Assembly: GCF_019219075.1 (NCBI RefSeq)
Contig: NZ_JAHUWJ010000005.1
Span: forward strand, 124,001 to 188,000
Source: Chitinophaga sp. sic0106
GTDB lineage: Bacteria; Bacteroidota; Bacteroidia; Chitinophagales; Chitinophagaceae
Reading direction: 5' to 3'
DNA: 64,000 bases
Position numbers and translations under genes: made by a program. Below, piece after piece: positions 16,571-25,045 of this stretch. Within the stretch, counting starts at the first letter, position 1, and every line of letters begins with the position of its first letter. Under the pieces are notes generated by a model. The model was not told the DNA's origin. It did not search any database and worked only from the letters and a program-made list of their open reading frames with translations.

Positions 16571-17719
16571 ATGGACCTTACTTTTAACTCCACATACCAG
16601 GCCGCAGTAAAAGTGGCGGAACCCGTTTCCAGTCACTTCGAGCATCATATGTACCTGGCGCAGGAAAACGGGGAAGATGACCTCGCCACCGTGCCGTCAG
16701 CAAAAATCATTGAACGTATGATCGACATTGCCTTCTGGGCCAGCCTGCGCCGCGAAGAAGGTAATGCCACCCGTATATCCCTTTCTTTCCTGCAGCCCTG
16801 CCAGGCGGGCAAGCCACTGCTGCTGGCCAACAGGATTCCACTTACGCCTTATGCGCTCACCAAACTGGCGCCGGGCGTGGAAAGAGCAGGCATTCATATC
16901 GGGATATGGTATGAAGATAATGAACTCTTCATCTGGGGTACTACCACCAAACTGCCTAACCTTTGCTTTGTGCTGGATGTAGCCGAACCAGGACTGCTGG
17001 TTGTGAAACAGCGACGCCTGCTCGGTTTGGGCAAGTTCACCAACGTGGCCGTGCTGAAAGGGGATCAGGTGAAAATTGTAGATGAAGGATGCAGCATGAA
17101 AAGAGATATCCCGGATATCCTTAGCTCACTGCTCGGACATAAATCCTCCCCGGTATGGAATCACCCTACCAATGTGCTGATCCAGATCGCCGTATCCATG
17201 CGGGCGCATGGCAAAGGCGGTATCCTGCTGGTAACACCACCGGACACAGATGAGTGGCGGGATTCTATCATTCATCCGCTGTCGTACCCCATTTCACCGG
17301 CATTTTCAGGTGTGGCGGACCTTGTACGCCGCGACGATCGGAGCGTTAGCGAAATCTTCTGGCAGAACGCGCTGCGCAGGGAAGTAGACAACGTGAGTGG
17401 GCTCACCGCCGTGGACGGTGCTACTATTATCAACTCCCGCCATGAGCTGCTGGCATTCGGCGCTAAGATTACCCGCTCGTATAATTCCACGGCTGTAGAG
17501 CAGGTGATGATGCTGGAACCTGTGCTGGATGGGCGTCCGCACGTCGTACATCCGTCGGGGATAGGTGGCACCAGGCATTTGTCGGCCGCTCAGTTTGTGC
17601 ACGATCAGCGCAACTGCCTGGCGCTAGTAGCTTCGCAGGATGGTTATTTCACCATCTTTTCATGGTCGCCCGCCTTACAAATGGTGCAGGGCCACAAGAT
17701 TGATATCCTGCTTATGTAA
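16571..17719 (+). CDS. DisA/DAC-like (DACNV-type) putative nucleotide sensor protein
   Basis: A 382-residue cytosolic protein without signal peptide or membrane segment. The C-terminal third resembles diadenylate cyclase (DisA_N) domains: VDGATIINSRHELLAFGAKI with DGA at residues 282-284, and GTRHLSAAQFVHDQ with T-R-H at 334-336, followed by a strand rich in small residues. True cyclases carry DGA and GTRHRxA; here the second Arg is Leu. I recall such domains being annotated as 'putative sensor domain DACNV' in Bacteroidota, but this is from memory. The N-terminal 250 residues are unrecognised. The gene follows rluF by 12 bp and may be co-transcribed. Confidence 0.65.
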   Translation: MDLTFNSTYQAAVKVAEPVSSHFEHHMYLAQENGEDDLATVPSAKIIERMIDIAFWASLRREEGNATRISLSFLQPCQAGKPLLLANRIPLTPYALTKLAPGVERAGIHIGIWYEDNELFIWGTTTKLPNLCFVLDVAEPGLLVVKQRRLLGLGKFTNVAVLKGDQVKIVDEGCSMKRDIPDILSSLLGHKSSPVWNHPTNVLIQIAVSMRAHGKGGILLVTPPDTDEWRDSIIHPLSYPISPAFSGVADLVRRDDRSVSEIFWQNALRREVDNVSGLTAVDGATIINSRHELLAFGAKITRSYNSTAVEQVMMLEPVLDGRPHVVHPSGIGGTRHLSAAQFVHDQRNCLALVASQDGYFTIFSWSPALQMVQGHKIDILLM

Positions 17720-17725
17720 AAACGT

Positions 17726-18865
17726 TTATCCTTTCACGTTATAGGCGCGGATCTTAATACAGGAGGGCGCTTTAATGTTTTCTATCTTACTGGCAGGCGT
17801 TAATGCGCCTGTCTTTTTATTTCTGCGAAACACCACGATATCATCACTCATCTGATGCGCTACCAATAGGTAGTTGCCCGTAGGGTCGATCACGAAATTG
17901 CGGGGGTGATTGCCGCCGCTGGCGGTGATCGCTGTTTTGGTCAGCAATCCCGTATGTGCGTTTACGTGATAGGTGAGGATAATATTTTCCTTACCTCTTG
18001 TGGTGGCATACAAAAATTTTCCGTCCGGGGAGATGTGGATGTCGCCGCCGCCATAATCTTCCACACCTATGGCTGCATGCGCTGAAATCGTTTGCAGTGG
18101 TGTAAGTCCACCCTTTGCATACCGGTAAGCGACCACGTTACCACTGATTTCTTCTATACAATAGCCAAACTTTCCGTTGGGATGAAACTCGAAATGCCGG
18201 GGTCCTGCGTTTCGGACCGTTTGTGTAGATGGCGGGGTGGCAGGAGCGAGGGGAGTGGTGCCACCTTGTAAGCGGTACCAATGTATTTTATCAGCGCCGA
18301 GGTCGGGGGCATATACATACTGTTCATCCGGGCTAAATCCGATAGAATGCACATGTGATTGTTTTTGCCGGGGGCCTGTGCTGCTGTCTTTAATAAAAAT
18401 CGTTTGTCCTGCTTCGCCAATGGAGCCATCGCTGCGCAAAGGATGTATGCTCAGGCTGCCGGCGGTATAATTTGCGTTGGCAAGCCAGGTGTTGGCACGG
18501 TTTACAGCCACGTACACCGGGTTTTCACCGCCGCTGGGTTGACTATTGATAAACCGCAGTTTTCCCTGCAGGCTGTCGAAGCTGTAGCTGCTTACTTTAC
18601 CCCCGTTGGGTACCCTGGAATCCGCGGCCGCATACAGGTATTTGCCATGATGGCTCAGGTTGAGGTAGGAGGGATTTACCACCTCGCTGATGGCGGACAC
18701 CTTGGTGGTGGCGCCATTGGCCGGATTGAACTGGTATACGTAAATGCCTTCCTGGCCGGCGTTGTTATTGTAGGAGCCCACAAACATATAATAACGTTGT
18801 GCATGGGCGGTGATGGTCAGCAGGCACACTATTGCCAGGCAATACAATCGGTGGAATTTATACAT
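17726..18865 (-). CDS. Secreted lactonase-family seven-bladed beta-propeller protein
   Basis: The start at 18865 (MYKFHRLYCLAIVCLL) gives a proper signal peptide ending TAHAQ; an 18-codon upstream extension lacks signal character. The mature part has repeated propeller blades with GGENPVYVAVNR, GPRHFEFHPNGKFGY, GGGDIHISPDGKFLYATTRG and GNHPRNFVIDPTGNYLLVAHQ, the pattern of the lactonase (YbhE/6-phosphogluconolactonase-like) family. Because it is exported, a role in central pentose phosphate metabolism is unlikely; hydrolysis of an extracellular lactone or binding is more plausible. It is monocistronic and convergent with the DAC-like gene. Confidence 0.88.
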   Translation of the reverse strand: MYKFHRLYCLAIVCLLTITAHAQRYYMFVGSYNNNAGQEGIYVYQFNPANGATTKVSAISEVVNPSYLNLSHHGKYLYAAADSRVPNGGKVSSYSFDSLQGKLRFINSQPSGGENPVYVAVNRANTWLANANYTAGSLSIHPLRSDGSIGEAGQTIFIKDSSTGPRQKQSHVHSIGFSPDEQYVYAPDLGADKIHWYRLQGGTTPLAPATPPSTQTVRNAGPRHFEFHPNGKFGYCIEEISGNVVAYRYAKGGLTPLQTISAHAAIGVEDYGGGDIHISPDGKFLYATTRGKENIILTYHVNAHTGLLTKTAITASGGNHPRNFVIDPTGNYLLVAHQMSDDIVVFRRNKKTGALTPASKIENIKAPSCIKIRAYNVKG

Positions 18866-18906
18866 AGGGCACAAACATATAAAAAACTCCCTGGAAGTAA
18901 AAGCAG

Positions 18907-18928
18907 AAAAGCCCCCCAATCGGGAGGC
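18907..18928 (-). terminator. Terminator of the VOC-protein gene
   Basis: On the minus strand GCCTCCC-GATT-GGGGGGC forms a stem followed by TTTTCTGCTTTT. It lies 33 bp after the stop of the VOC gene. Confidence 0.75.
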
Positions 18929-18960
18929 CTTCTGTCTATGTTGCTGAAAGATGTACGTGA

Positions 18961-19362
18961 TTATTCGCCTGGTTCACTGGCCATATACACCAGTTCCCAG
19001 AGGTGACCATCCAGGTCCTGAAAGCCGTGTACATACATCCATCCATGGTCCTGTGGCGCTCTTGGTATAGAGCCACCTGCGGCAACCGCTTTTTGAACGA
19101 TATCGTCCACTTCTTCACGGCTGCCCGCAGAGAGGCAAAGGATGGTTTCCGTTACATGATTTGCATCGGCAATAGGTTTATTGGTAAACGTTTGAAAGTA
19201 AGATTCTACTATCAGCATGAAATAAATGGTATCCGACACCACCATACAGGCTGCTTTTTCGTCCGTAAACTGAGGGTTGAAAGTATATCCCAGCTGCGTG
19301 AAAAAGTTGATAGTATTATTCAGATCTTTCACTGGTAAATTCACAAATATTTGCTTGTTCAT
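18961..19362 (-). CDS. VOC (glyoxalase/bleomycin-resistance fold) family protein
   Basis: A 133-residue single-domain protein beginning MNKQIFVNLPVKDLNNTINFFTQLGY and ending with DLDGHLWELVYM, the two halves of the betaalphabetabetabeta VOC fold. This subgroup (PhnB/YaeR-like small proteins) often has no known substrate; the conserved Glu in HLWEL is the usual metal ligand. The gene is monocistronic with its own terminator. A -7 element TATGTTTG lies about 25 bp upstream, but no matching TTG box was found at the proper spacing. Confidence 0.88.
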   Translation of the reverse strand: MNKQIFVNLPVKDLNNTINFFTQLGYTFNPQFTDEKAACMVVSDTIYFMLIVESYFQTFTNKPIADANHVTETILCLSAGSREEVDDIVQKAVAAGGSIPRAPQDHGWMYVHGFQDLDGHLWELVYMASEPGE

Positions 19363-19451
19363 AGTACAGTATTTAAACTACTGCAAACATACCAAGCGAT
19401 TATTAACCGGTTACTGTGGTATAGCGACAAATACCGGGTCAATTCCGACAC

Positions 19452-21173
19452 CTACACTGCCTTAGCTGCGCTGATGACTTTGCCTGGCGTGTATTCATTA
19501 CCGATAGCCGCAAAGAGCGCTTTCTTAGGTAATGGTTTCAGCAGGTAGTTTTCTGCGCCCTCGTCGAGGAATCGTAGCTGTTCCTTTTCACAAGCCGATC
19601 CACTCACCACGATGATCCTTGATTTCGGGGACAGTGACTGTATTTGTTGCATAATATCGTGTCCGGTCATATCTCCGAGAAAAGCGTCCAGTAAAATAAT
19701 ATCGGGTTGCCATTCCCAGGCTGTTTCCAGCCCTTCCTTGCCGCTGTAGGCTTGTTTTACCTGTATGCCGGTATCATCAAAATAGCGGCGCAGGTATTTC
19801 TGACTGAAAGAATCATCGTCTACCGACAATACTTTAAGGCCCTTCAGCGATGCTTCGTTTACCACTGGTTTCAGCGGAGGGGCTGCTGCGGCAATCAGCG
19901 GGAAGCTGAGGGTAAAAGTGCTGCCTTTTGATTCTATGCTATCCAGCACCAGGGAGCCACCGATTACTTTCGACAAGGTGCCTGCCACATACAGGCCAAT
20001 GCCGGTGCCTTTGAGGAAACTGTTTTGTTCCGTTTCGTAAAGGTTAAAGATTTTGCTCATCTTTTCCTTTGACATGCCCAGGCCCCGGTCCCGGACTTTC
20101 AGCAGTAGCCTGTCTTCCTGTTTGGCCAGGGTGATGGTCACTACGGTGTTATCACGCGTGAATTTAATGGCATTCACTACCAGGTTGATCACTATTTTAT
20201 TGAGGGAGGTTTTACAGGCATAAATAAATCCTGGTACCTCGTCGTCCGTTTCTACAATCAGTTTCACATGTTTCCTGTCGGCCTGGTACTGAAAGGAGCG
20301 GGCAATCCCCTTTAGCCATTCTGCCGGCGCAAATATTTCGGGCTGGCTTTGCTGGCGTTGTGACTGCTCCAGTTCCAGGAAATTGTTGACCACCGACATC
20401 GCATAGCTGCTGCTGGTGTTAAGGTCGTGCATATATTCCAGCAGGGGCAGGTATACTTCCTTGGTTTCAATTTCCCGGGTGAGTACTTCTGTTATGCCGG
20501 TGAGAGAATGGAGTGGATTCCGGATCTCGTGGCTAAGTACCTGTGATAATATTGACTTTTCATCCAGTGCTTTTTTCAATGCGGTGTTGGACGCTTTTAG
20601 TGCTTTGATCAACCTGTTTACGTGGTTGCTGAAAAAGGCCACGCCAGCTGTAGTCAGGATGAACAGGCAAAATGCACATATATCTTTAAACAGGGTTACT
20701 GACTGGAGGCCATTTTCCGGGATGGGCCGCAGGAAGCCTGTTCTGAAGTTTAGTTTGATCACCAGCAGTACCATTACGCAGGCGACGGAGCTGATCAGGA
20801 TAGGCCTGGTTTGCTTAAACAGCAGCAGGGTAAAGATGATCAGAAAAACTGACAACATGGTTTCGCCTACGATGGCCCCTTTTCCAACGGCAAGCAGCAT
20901 GGCTGCCACGTTAGTCACAACGATAAAGCAGATGGCCGCCACGTTCTTTTTATCCATTTCCACCAGTATCAGCAGGCAGGCATATGCCAGTGCGGTTGCA
21001 GTACCCATTATCATAAAAAACGGGTCTTTCGTAAACGCAAATAGCAGGGCGCAGTAACAAAATGTCAATGCAGCTGCCAGGATGCTGAGGGTAGTAATAA
21101 CTATGTTGCCATCGCCGCCAGCAATGGCCGGCGCCCCTGTATTGTCTGGTGTATCAGTTTTAAATAGGATCAT
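19452..21173 (-). CDS. Hybrid sensor histidine kinase with C-terminal receiver
   Basis: A 573-residue membrane protein. Residues about 25-185 contain five to six transmembrane segments without a clear extracytoplasmic domain. A HisKA domain follows (LSHEIRNPLHSLTGI, His near residue 217), a HATPase domain with NLVVNAIKF, DRGLGMSKEKM and GTGIGLYVAG, and a C-terminal receiver (about 448-565; KVLSVDDDSF, DIILLDAFLGDMTG, LLKPLPKKAL). The receiver has no output domain, so phosphotransfer to another protein is expected. It is monocistronic. The promoter region has two 11-bp direct repeats (21231-21252). Confidence 0.93.
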   Translation of the reverse strand: MILFKTDTPDNTGAPAIAGGDGNIVITTLSILAAALTFCYCALLFAFTKDPFFMIMGTATALAYACLLILVEMDKKNVAAICFIVVTNVAAMLLAVGKGAIVGETMLSVFLIIFTLLLFKQTRPILISSVACVMVLLVIKLNFRTGFLRPIPENGLQSVTLFKDICAFCLFILTTAGVAFFSNHVNRLIKALKASNTALKKALDEKSILSQVLSHEIRNPLHSLTGITEVLTREIETKEVYLPLLEYMHDLNTSSSYAMSVVNNFLELEQSQRQQSQPEIFAPAEWLKGIARSFQYQADRKHVKLIVETDDEVPGFIYACKTSLNKIVINLVVNAIKFTRDNTVVTITLAKQEDRLLLKVRDRGLGMSKEKMSKIFNLYETEQNSFLKGTGIGLYVAGTLSKVIGGSLVLDSIESKGSTFTLSFPLIAAAAPPLKPVVNEASLKGLKVLSVDDDSFSQKYLRRYFDDTGIQVKQAYSGKEGLETAWEWQPDIILLDAFLGDMTGHDIMQQIQSLSPKSRIIVVSGSACEKEQLRFLDEGAENYLLKPLPKKALFAAIGNEYTPGKVISAAKAV

Positions 21174-21224
21174 GGTACTGAGGGGTTTATTAGATCTACG
21201 AGAAAAAGCGGAGTACGTATTTTT

Positions 21225-21258
21225 CCAATATGTTAATACGATGTTAATACAGTATTGG
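21225..21258 (-). promoter_or_regulatory. Tandem 11-bp repeats inside a dyad upstream of the hybrid kinase gene
   Basis: TGTTAATACGA and TGTTAATACAG are adjacent with period 11, and the pair is bracketed by CCAATA and TATTGG. Period-11 direct repeats are typical of OmpR/PhoB-type regulator sites. The element ends 52 bp upstream of the kinase start codon. Confidence 0.35.
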
Positions 21259-21306
21259 AACAGTTGTAATTAACAGTCTGGAGATGCTGTGAAATCGTAG
21301 GTCCGA

Positions 21307-22074
21307 TTAAAATTTTCCATGTCCATTGCGGCGTTCAGCCACCGGTGGGATGTACTGAATAGTATCCCAGTGTTCTGCTATCCGTCCATCTTTAATGCGG
21401 AAGAGGTCGTAAAAAGCACAGTGTACCTTGTCCATATACCCTTCACTTACCGCCAGGACAAAATTACCTTCTCCCAAAACCTTATGTACCCGCTGATACT
21501 GCATGGTAACCCCGTGCTGTGCCCAGTCGGCCAGCGCCATGCCCAGTCCGGAAACCCCGTCGCCTATGCCCGGATTATGCTGGATGTAATAATCGCCATC
21601 GAAGAAATGCTCCAGTTCTTCCATACGCCCGCTGATAAGAATGGTAGTCACAAAATGGCTCACCAGTTCCTTATTGGCAGCAGTTTTCTCCAGGTCCGTG
21701 ATTTCCCCGCTGCCATCCGTCATCGTATGGCCGCTTGGGTTATGAAGGGCAGGCCTGTATTGCAGGTTATCCCAGTGCTCACAGATGGTGTCCCCTTCAA
21801 ACCGGAAGATGTCGAAGCCTACCTTGGGCCCGAAGAAATCGTAGTCGCTATGCGCAAATACATAATCATTATCCTGGAACACGCGTACCGTATTTACCCG
21901 CGTACTGCCGGGTTCCAGCTGTTGCAGCAATTCCCGGAAGCCCTGCAGTCCGGTGGCCACACCAGTATTGTGCTGGATGTACTGTTGTGGGTGGATGTAG
22001 TCAATAGGGGCAGCAGCTCCTGTTTCGATGGATTTCAGCAGATCTGTAACCATCTGCTTGCGATTGTTTTTCAT
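21307..22074 (-). CDS. Tandem SnoaL/NTF2-like protein
   Basis: A 255-residue protein made of two copies of a SnoaL-like (NTF2-fold) domain, about residues 5-115 and 130-250. The repeats align by eye: HPQQYIQHNTGVATGLQGF against DGDYYIQHNPGIGDGVSGL, VFAHSDYDFFG against VLAVSEGYMDK, and FDIFRFEGDTICEHWDNLQY against YDLFRIKDGRIAEHWDTIQY. Such proteins are commonly called nuclear transport factor 2 family proteins and often have no known substrate. It is cytosolic and monocistronic. Confidence 0.88.
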   Translation of the reverse strand: MKNNRKQMVTDLLKSIETGAAAPIDYIHPQQYIQHNTGVATGLQGFRELLQQLEPGSTRVNTVRVFQDNDYVFAHSDYDFFGPKVGFDIFRFEGDTICEHWDNLQYRPALHNPSGHTMTDGSGEITDLEKTAANKELVSHFVTTILISGRMEELEHFFDGDYYIQHNPGIGDGVSGLGMALADWAQHGVTMQYQRVHKVLGEGNFVLAVSEGYMDKVHCAFYDLFRIKDGRIAEHWDTIQYIPPVAERRNGHGKF

Positions 22075-22284
22075 AAAATAAATGCTTGCTGTGGGAGAAA
22101 GGAAAAAGCGCTATTCACTAAGCTAAACAAGCGACTGGAGAAGAATTTACCAGGTGTATCTATGACCGCTGTAAAGGTACAGCTATTTATTTTAAGTTCG
22201 GAACTGCGGGGGAGGTGTTTATTTGTCAGTAATTCGAACTAAACGGCTAATCGGAAAGTTCTCTGTTGTATAAAACCCACCCGT

Positions 22285-22866
22285 ATGCGAAAACTTATTT
22301 CCTTTCAGTTTCTCACGCTAAACGGCTATTTCGAAGATGCCAAAGGACATACCGACTTTACCACCCAGGGGGCGGATCAGCGCGATTTCGCCATCTCTAT
22401 GCTGGAAAAGGAAAACGTGCTCCTGTTTGGCAGAATCACCTACGAACATATGATAGCCTGGTGGCCTACTCCCGCCGCTGCACAGCTGGACCCTGAAATG
22501 GCCGCCGGCATGAATAACGCCGATAAAATCGTTTTCTCCAATACCCTGCAGGGCACGGCCTGGAATAATACCCGTATCAGCAGCGGCGACCTGATTGAAT
22601 CGGTACAGCACCTGAAGAAGTCGCCCGGCCCCAACCTGGCTTTACTCGGCAGCAACAGCATTCTCACCCAGCTGGCAACCCACAACCTCGTAGATGAATT
22701 TCAGCTGATGATCCATCCGATAGCTATCGGCAACGGACATACGCTGTTGGGAGGCCTTCGCCACCGGATACCCCTGCAACTCACCAGTACACAGGCTTTT
22801 TCCAATGGGGTAGTGCTGCTCACCTATATTCCTTCCGGTAAAAATATTCCGGAAGAAGCGAGATGA
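22285..22866 (+). CDS. Dihydrofolate reductase/RibD C-terminal family protein
   Basis: A 193-residue protein of the DHFR-like RibD_C group: it begins with MRKLISFQFLTLNGYFED, has LLFGRITYEHMIAWWP and NADKIVFSNTL, and ends with ALLGSNSILTQLATHNLVDEFQLMIHPIAIGNG, the usual order of nucleotide-binding and core motifs. Members are NADPH-dependent reductases of mostly unknown substrate and stand apart from true FolA. It is separated by 51 bp from the downstream acetyltransferase gene, and the two may form one transcript ending at the 23619-23644 hairpin. Confidence 0.88.
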   Translation: MRKLISFQFLTLNGYFEDAKGHTDFTTQGADQRDFAISMLEKENVLLFGRITYEHMIAWWPTPAAAQLDPEMAAGMNNADKIVFSNTLQGTAWNNTRISSGDLIESVQHLKKSPGPNLALLGSNSILTQLATHNLVDEFQLMIHPIAIGNGHTLLGGLRHRIPLQLTSTQAFSNGVVLLTYIPSGKNIPEEAR

Positions 22867-22917
22867 TTTCGGTAAATTCGGTACCTCATTGGTAAGAAGA
22901 ATTTAAAGACGGAAATT

Positions 22918-23610
22918 ATGAATCAGGAACAACATCTGCCACTGGATAATCCGGCGTGGCACGCACTGCAAACTATTCAACGATACTTTGCCCAGGGAAC
23001 CGAAACGGTGCAGCGGTACATGGGTAACGTACTGCCATTTATGGCGTACAACACAGATGACTTTTCAGGCCTTGAGCCATTACAACCCTGGATTAGCCCG
23101 GGCGGGGAATCCCTGTTCATCATCGGCGAGCTGCCGCAGCTGCCGGAAAAATGGCAGCTGGAATCGGAACTGGTATGCACCCAGATGATTTCTACCAGCA
23201 CACCGGCCACGCCTGATCATGAAGAGGAAGTAATCAAACTGACCGAAGCCGACAGGCAGGAAATGGTGGATTTTGTAAATGATGGACAACCCGGCTATTT
23301 CAAAGACGATACGCCGTCCCTCGGCAACTATTACGGCATTCGTAAAAACGGAAAGCTCGTTGCGCTCGCCGGCCAGCGTATGAAACTGCCAGGTTATACG
23401 GAGGTAAGCGCCGTTGTTACGCATCCCGACTATAGAGGTAAAGGCTTTGCCCGCCTGCTTACCACTGTTGTTTGCCGGGATATCTATACCGCAGGGGATG
23501 TGCCATTTCTTCACGTAGTGAGTAACAATCGTACAGCCATTGGCGTTTATGAAAAAGCCGGATTTGAAGTGCGCAGGGAAATTTCTTTCTGGAAGATAAA
23601 AGCACAATAA
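22918..23610 (+). CDS. GNAT-family N-acetyltransferase (FR47-like)
   Basis: A 230-residue protein. The C-terminal half (about 125-228) is a GNAT domain with the acetyl-CoA motif VVTHPDYRGKGFARLLTTVV and the later VSNNRTAIGVYEKAGFE. The N-terminal half (about 1-110) is less conserved and could position the acceptor. The acceptor cannot be predicted. It is the second gene after the RibD-like reductase gene. Confidence 0.88.
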   Translation: MNQEQHLPLDNPAWHALQTIQRYFAQGTETVQRYMGNVLPFMAYNTDDFSGLEPLQPWISPGGESLFIIGELPQLPEKWQLESELVCTQMISTSTPATPDHEEEVIKLTEADRQEMVDFVNDGQPGYFKDDTPSLGNYYGIRKNGKLVALAGQRMKLPGYTEVSAVVTHPDYRGKGFARLLTTVVCRDIYTAGDVPFLHVVSNNRTAIGVYEKAGFEVRREISFWKIKAQ

Positions 23611-23618
23611 AAAAATAA

Positions 23619-23644
23619 GGTAGCGTCTTAGACAAGACGCTACC
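23619..23644. terminator. Strong hairpin after the GNAT gene
   Basis: GGTAGCGTCTT pairs perfectly with AAGACGCTACC over AGAC. An A run precedes it on the plus strand, so the U run would be on the minus-strand transcript; it may still block plus-strand transcription because it lies 8 bp after the acetyltransferase stop. Confidence 0.6.
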
Positions 23645-24032
23645 GTTCCTAAGCATAAACAAATTAGCAATCATCAAAAGTTTACTGTCACTGTTCTAAA
23701 ACAAAGTGATAGTTATAGCATATAACTACAGGAAATCCATTATAATTGATTGGTGAAACTTTTTAGTATTAATAAATTTAGTTCGTACACATTCATCTAT
23801 CACTGACATTTTTATTGGTTTTACTGATTGCTTTGTTTCCTCTTTTAAAAAAATATTTGATACTATATTTGTTTGATGCTTCGGACACGGGGCGAATTCG
23901 ATAAAAATGCGACGACCGTAAGTTGATGATATCTAATGTTATTTTGTGATGCTGGTGTATTACTAACATGGAAATCAATGGAATGTTTATATGGCTGCAT
24001 ATTTTTTTTCAATGTTACAACAATTAAAAAAT

Positions 24033-24065
24033 AAACCCCGGCAGGATTTCATCCTGCTGAGGTTT
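24033..24065 (-). terminator. Terminator of the NmrA-like gene
   Basis: On the minus strand AAACC...AGCAGGAT-GAA-ATCCTGCC...GGTTT forms a stem followed by ATTTTTTAATTG. It begins 30 bp after the stop. Confidence 0.8.
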
Positions 24066-24094
24066 AATATTGGAATTTAGTCTGCTGTTGTTAG

Positions 24095-24976
24095 TTAACC
24101 ATTGTAAACCGCCGCAAACTCCTGCGCAAAGTCTTCCAGCTTTATTTTTCCTGCTGTAGGGAGATGCTGGTCAAAATCTGACCACAGTATTCCGTTACGC
24201 AATGCCTGGCCAATCTCCACAAATCGACCCGCCATATCAGCAGACATGCCTGCGTTTAACAACTCCTTCTTCGTGCTTTCATCATCAAAAGCAACCCAGG
24301 GCAAATCTGCTTTGCCAATGGCATGGCCAATGGTGGAGGCAATATCAGCAGCATAGCGGTCATCACTGAAGATATATTTAATAGCCACTCCTTCCAAAGG
24401 TTGTTGCAATGCGGTTGCCACAGTGGCGGCAATTTCTGTTGGGTGTACCAGCACTATACGCGTGTTTGCCGGATAGTTGTTGCCAATAATCCCCATATGC
24501 CTTACCATCTCCACATTATTTAAAAAATTATAGTAGAAGAAAGGCGCCCGCACATGTGTAAGACCAATGCCGGGAATAGCATTCAATATTTTTTCTGTTT
24601 GATGTATACCCGCGATAGGACCATTGCCGCTTTCCAAATGCGCGCCGATGCTGCTGAGGTTTACCACCCGTTTCACACCTGCGGCTGTAATAGCCTGCGC
24701 GTAGCTGTTGGCAATATTTACCGCATAGGCAATGAAATCAGTGGTAGTAAACGAAGGAGGCGTCATGGTATACACGGCATCTGCACCGGTAAAAGTAGCC
24801 GTGAGGAAAGCTGTATCCTCCAGCGAACCAATGGCGGCACTGGCCCCGAGTGCTTCAATGGCACCAACTTTCGCGGGATTACTGCTGATAACGGTCACGG
24901 CATGGCCGGCAGCGATTAATTGTTTGGCCAGTGGCTGACTAATATTTCCGATGGAACCTGTAATAACGATTTTCAT
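24095..24976 (-). CDS. NmrA-like NAD(P)-binding protein (atypical SDR)
   Basis: A 293-residue atypical short-chain dehydrogenase. The N-terminal Rossmann motif TGSIGNISQPLAKQLIAAGH and TFTGADAVYTMTPPS are typical of the NmrA/QOR2-like group, as is VKRVVNLSSIGAH. These proteins reduce quinones or act as redox sensors and usually lack the full YxxxK triad. The gene is divergent from an HxlR regulator gene with a shared operator (24998-25025). This arrangement is common, because HxlR proteins often control an adjacent oxidoreductase gene. Confidence 0.9.
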   Translation of the reverse strand: MKIVITGSIGNISQPLAKQLIAAGHAVTVISSNPAKVGAIEALGASAAIGSLEDTAFLTATFTGADAVYTMTPPSFTTTDFIAYAVNIANSYAQAITAAGVKRVVNLSSIGAHLESGNGPIAGIHQTEKILNAIPGIGLTHVRAPFFYYNFLNNVEMVRHMGIIGNNYPANTRIVLVHPTEIAATVATALQQPLEGVAIKYIFSDDRYAADIASTIGHAIGKADLPWVAFDDESTKKELLNAGMSADMAGRFVEIGQALRNGILWSDFDQHLPTAGKIKLEDFAQEFAAVYNG

Positions 24977-24997
24977 ATCTATTGTTTTAATTTCTTC

Positions 24998-25025
24998 ACA
25001 AAAGTATTTTTATACTTACTTTTGT
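24998..25025. promoter_or_regulatory. Candidate HxlR operator
   Basis: ACAAAAGTA (24998-25006) and TACTTTTGT (25017-25025) form a perfect 9-bp inverted repeat with a 10-bp spacer. The left arm coincides with the -7 element of the minus-strand promoter, so binding would block the NmrA-like gene; the right arm coincides with a TACTTTTG element facing the HxlR gene. Confidence 0.6.
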
Positions 25026-25029
25026 ACAA
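24999..25029 (-). promoter_or_regulatory. Bacteroidota-type promoter of the NmrA-like gene
   Basis: On the minus strand TTG (25029-25027), 20 bp, then TACTTTTG (25006-24999), matching TTG-N19-21-TAnnTTTG. The start codon is 23 bp downstream of the -7 box. Confidence 0.6.
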
Positions 25030-25045
25030 GTACTTACCCTAAAGT

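Larger units (their letters stand above)
23611..24094. other. AT-rich intergenic region without a convincing gene
   Basis: This 484-bp stretch is clearly more AT-rich than its surroundings. It contains the hairpin at 23619-23644, a TATATTTG -7-like element near 23865 with no partner box, and the terminator at 24033-24065. A 61-codon frame on the minus strand (23793-23978) has no recognisable features or start context, so I do not call it. Confidence 0.5.

Noticed and set aside
23793-23978. A 61-codon minus-strand frame in the AT-rich gap
   Set aside because: No start context, no hydrophobic or other motif, and AT-rich DNA yields such frames by chance only rarely broken by stops.
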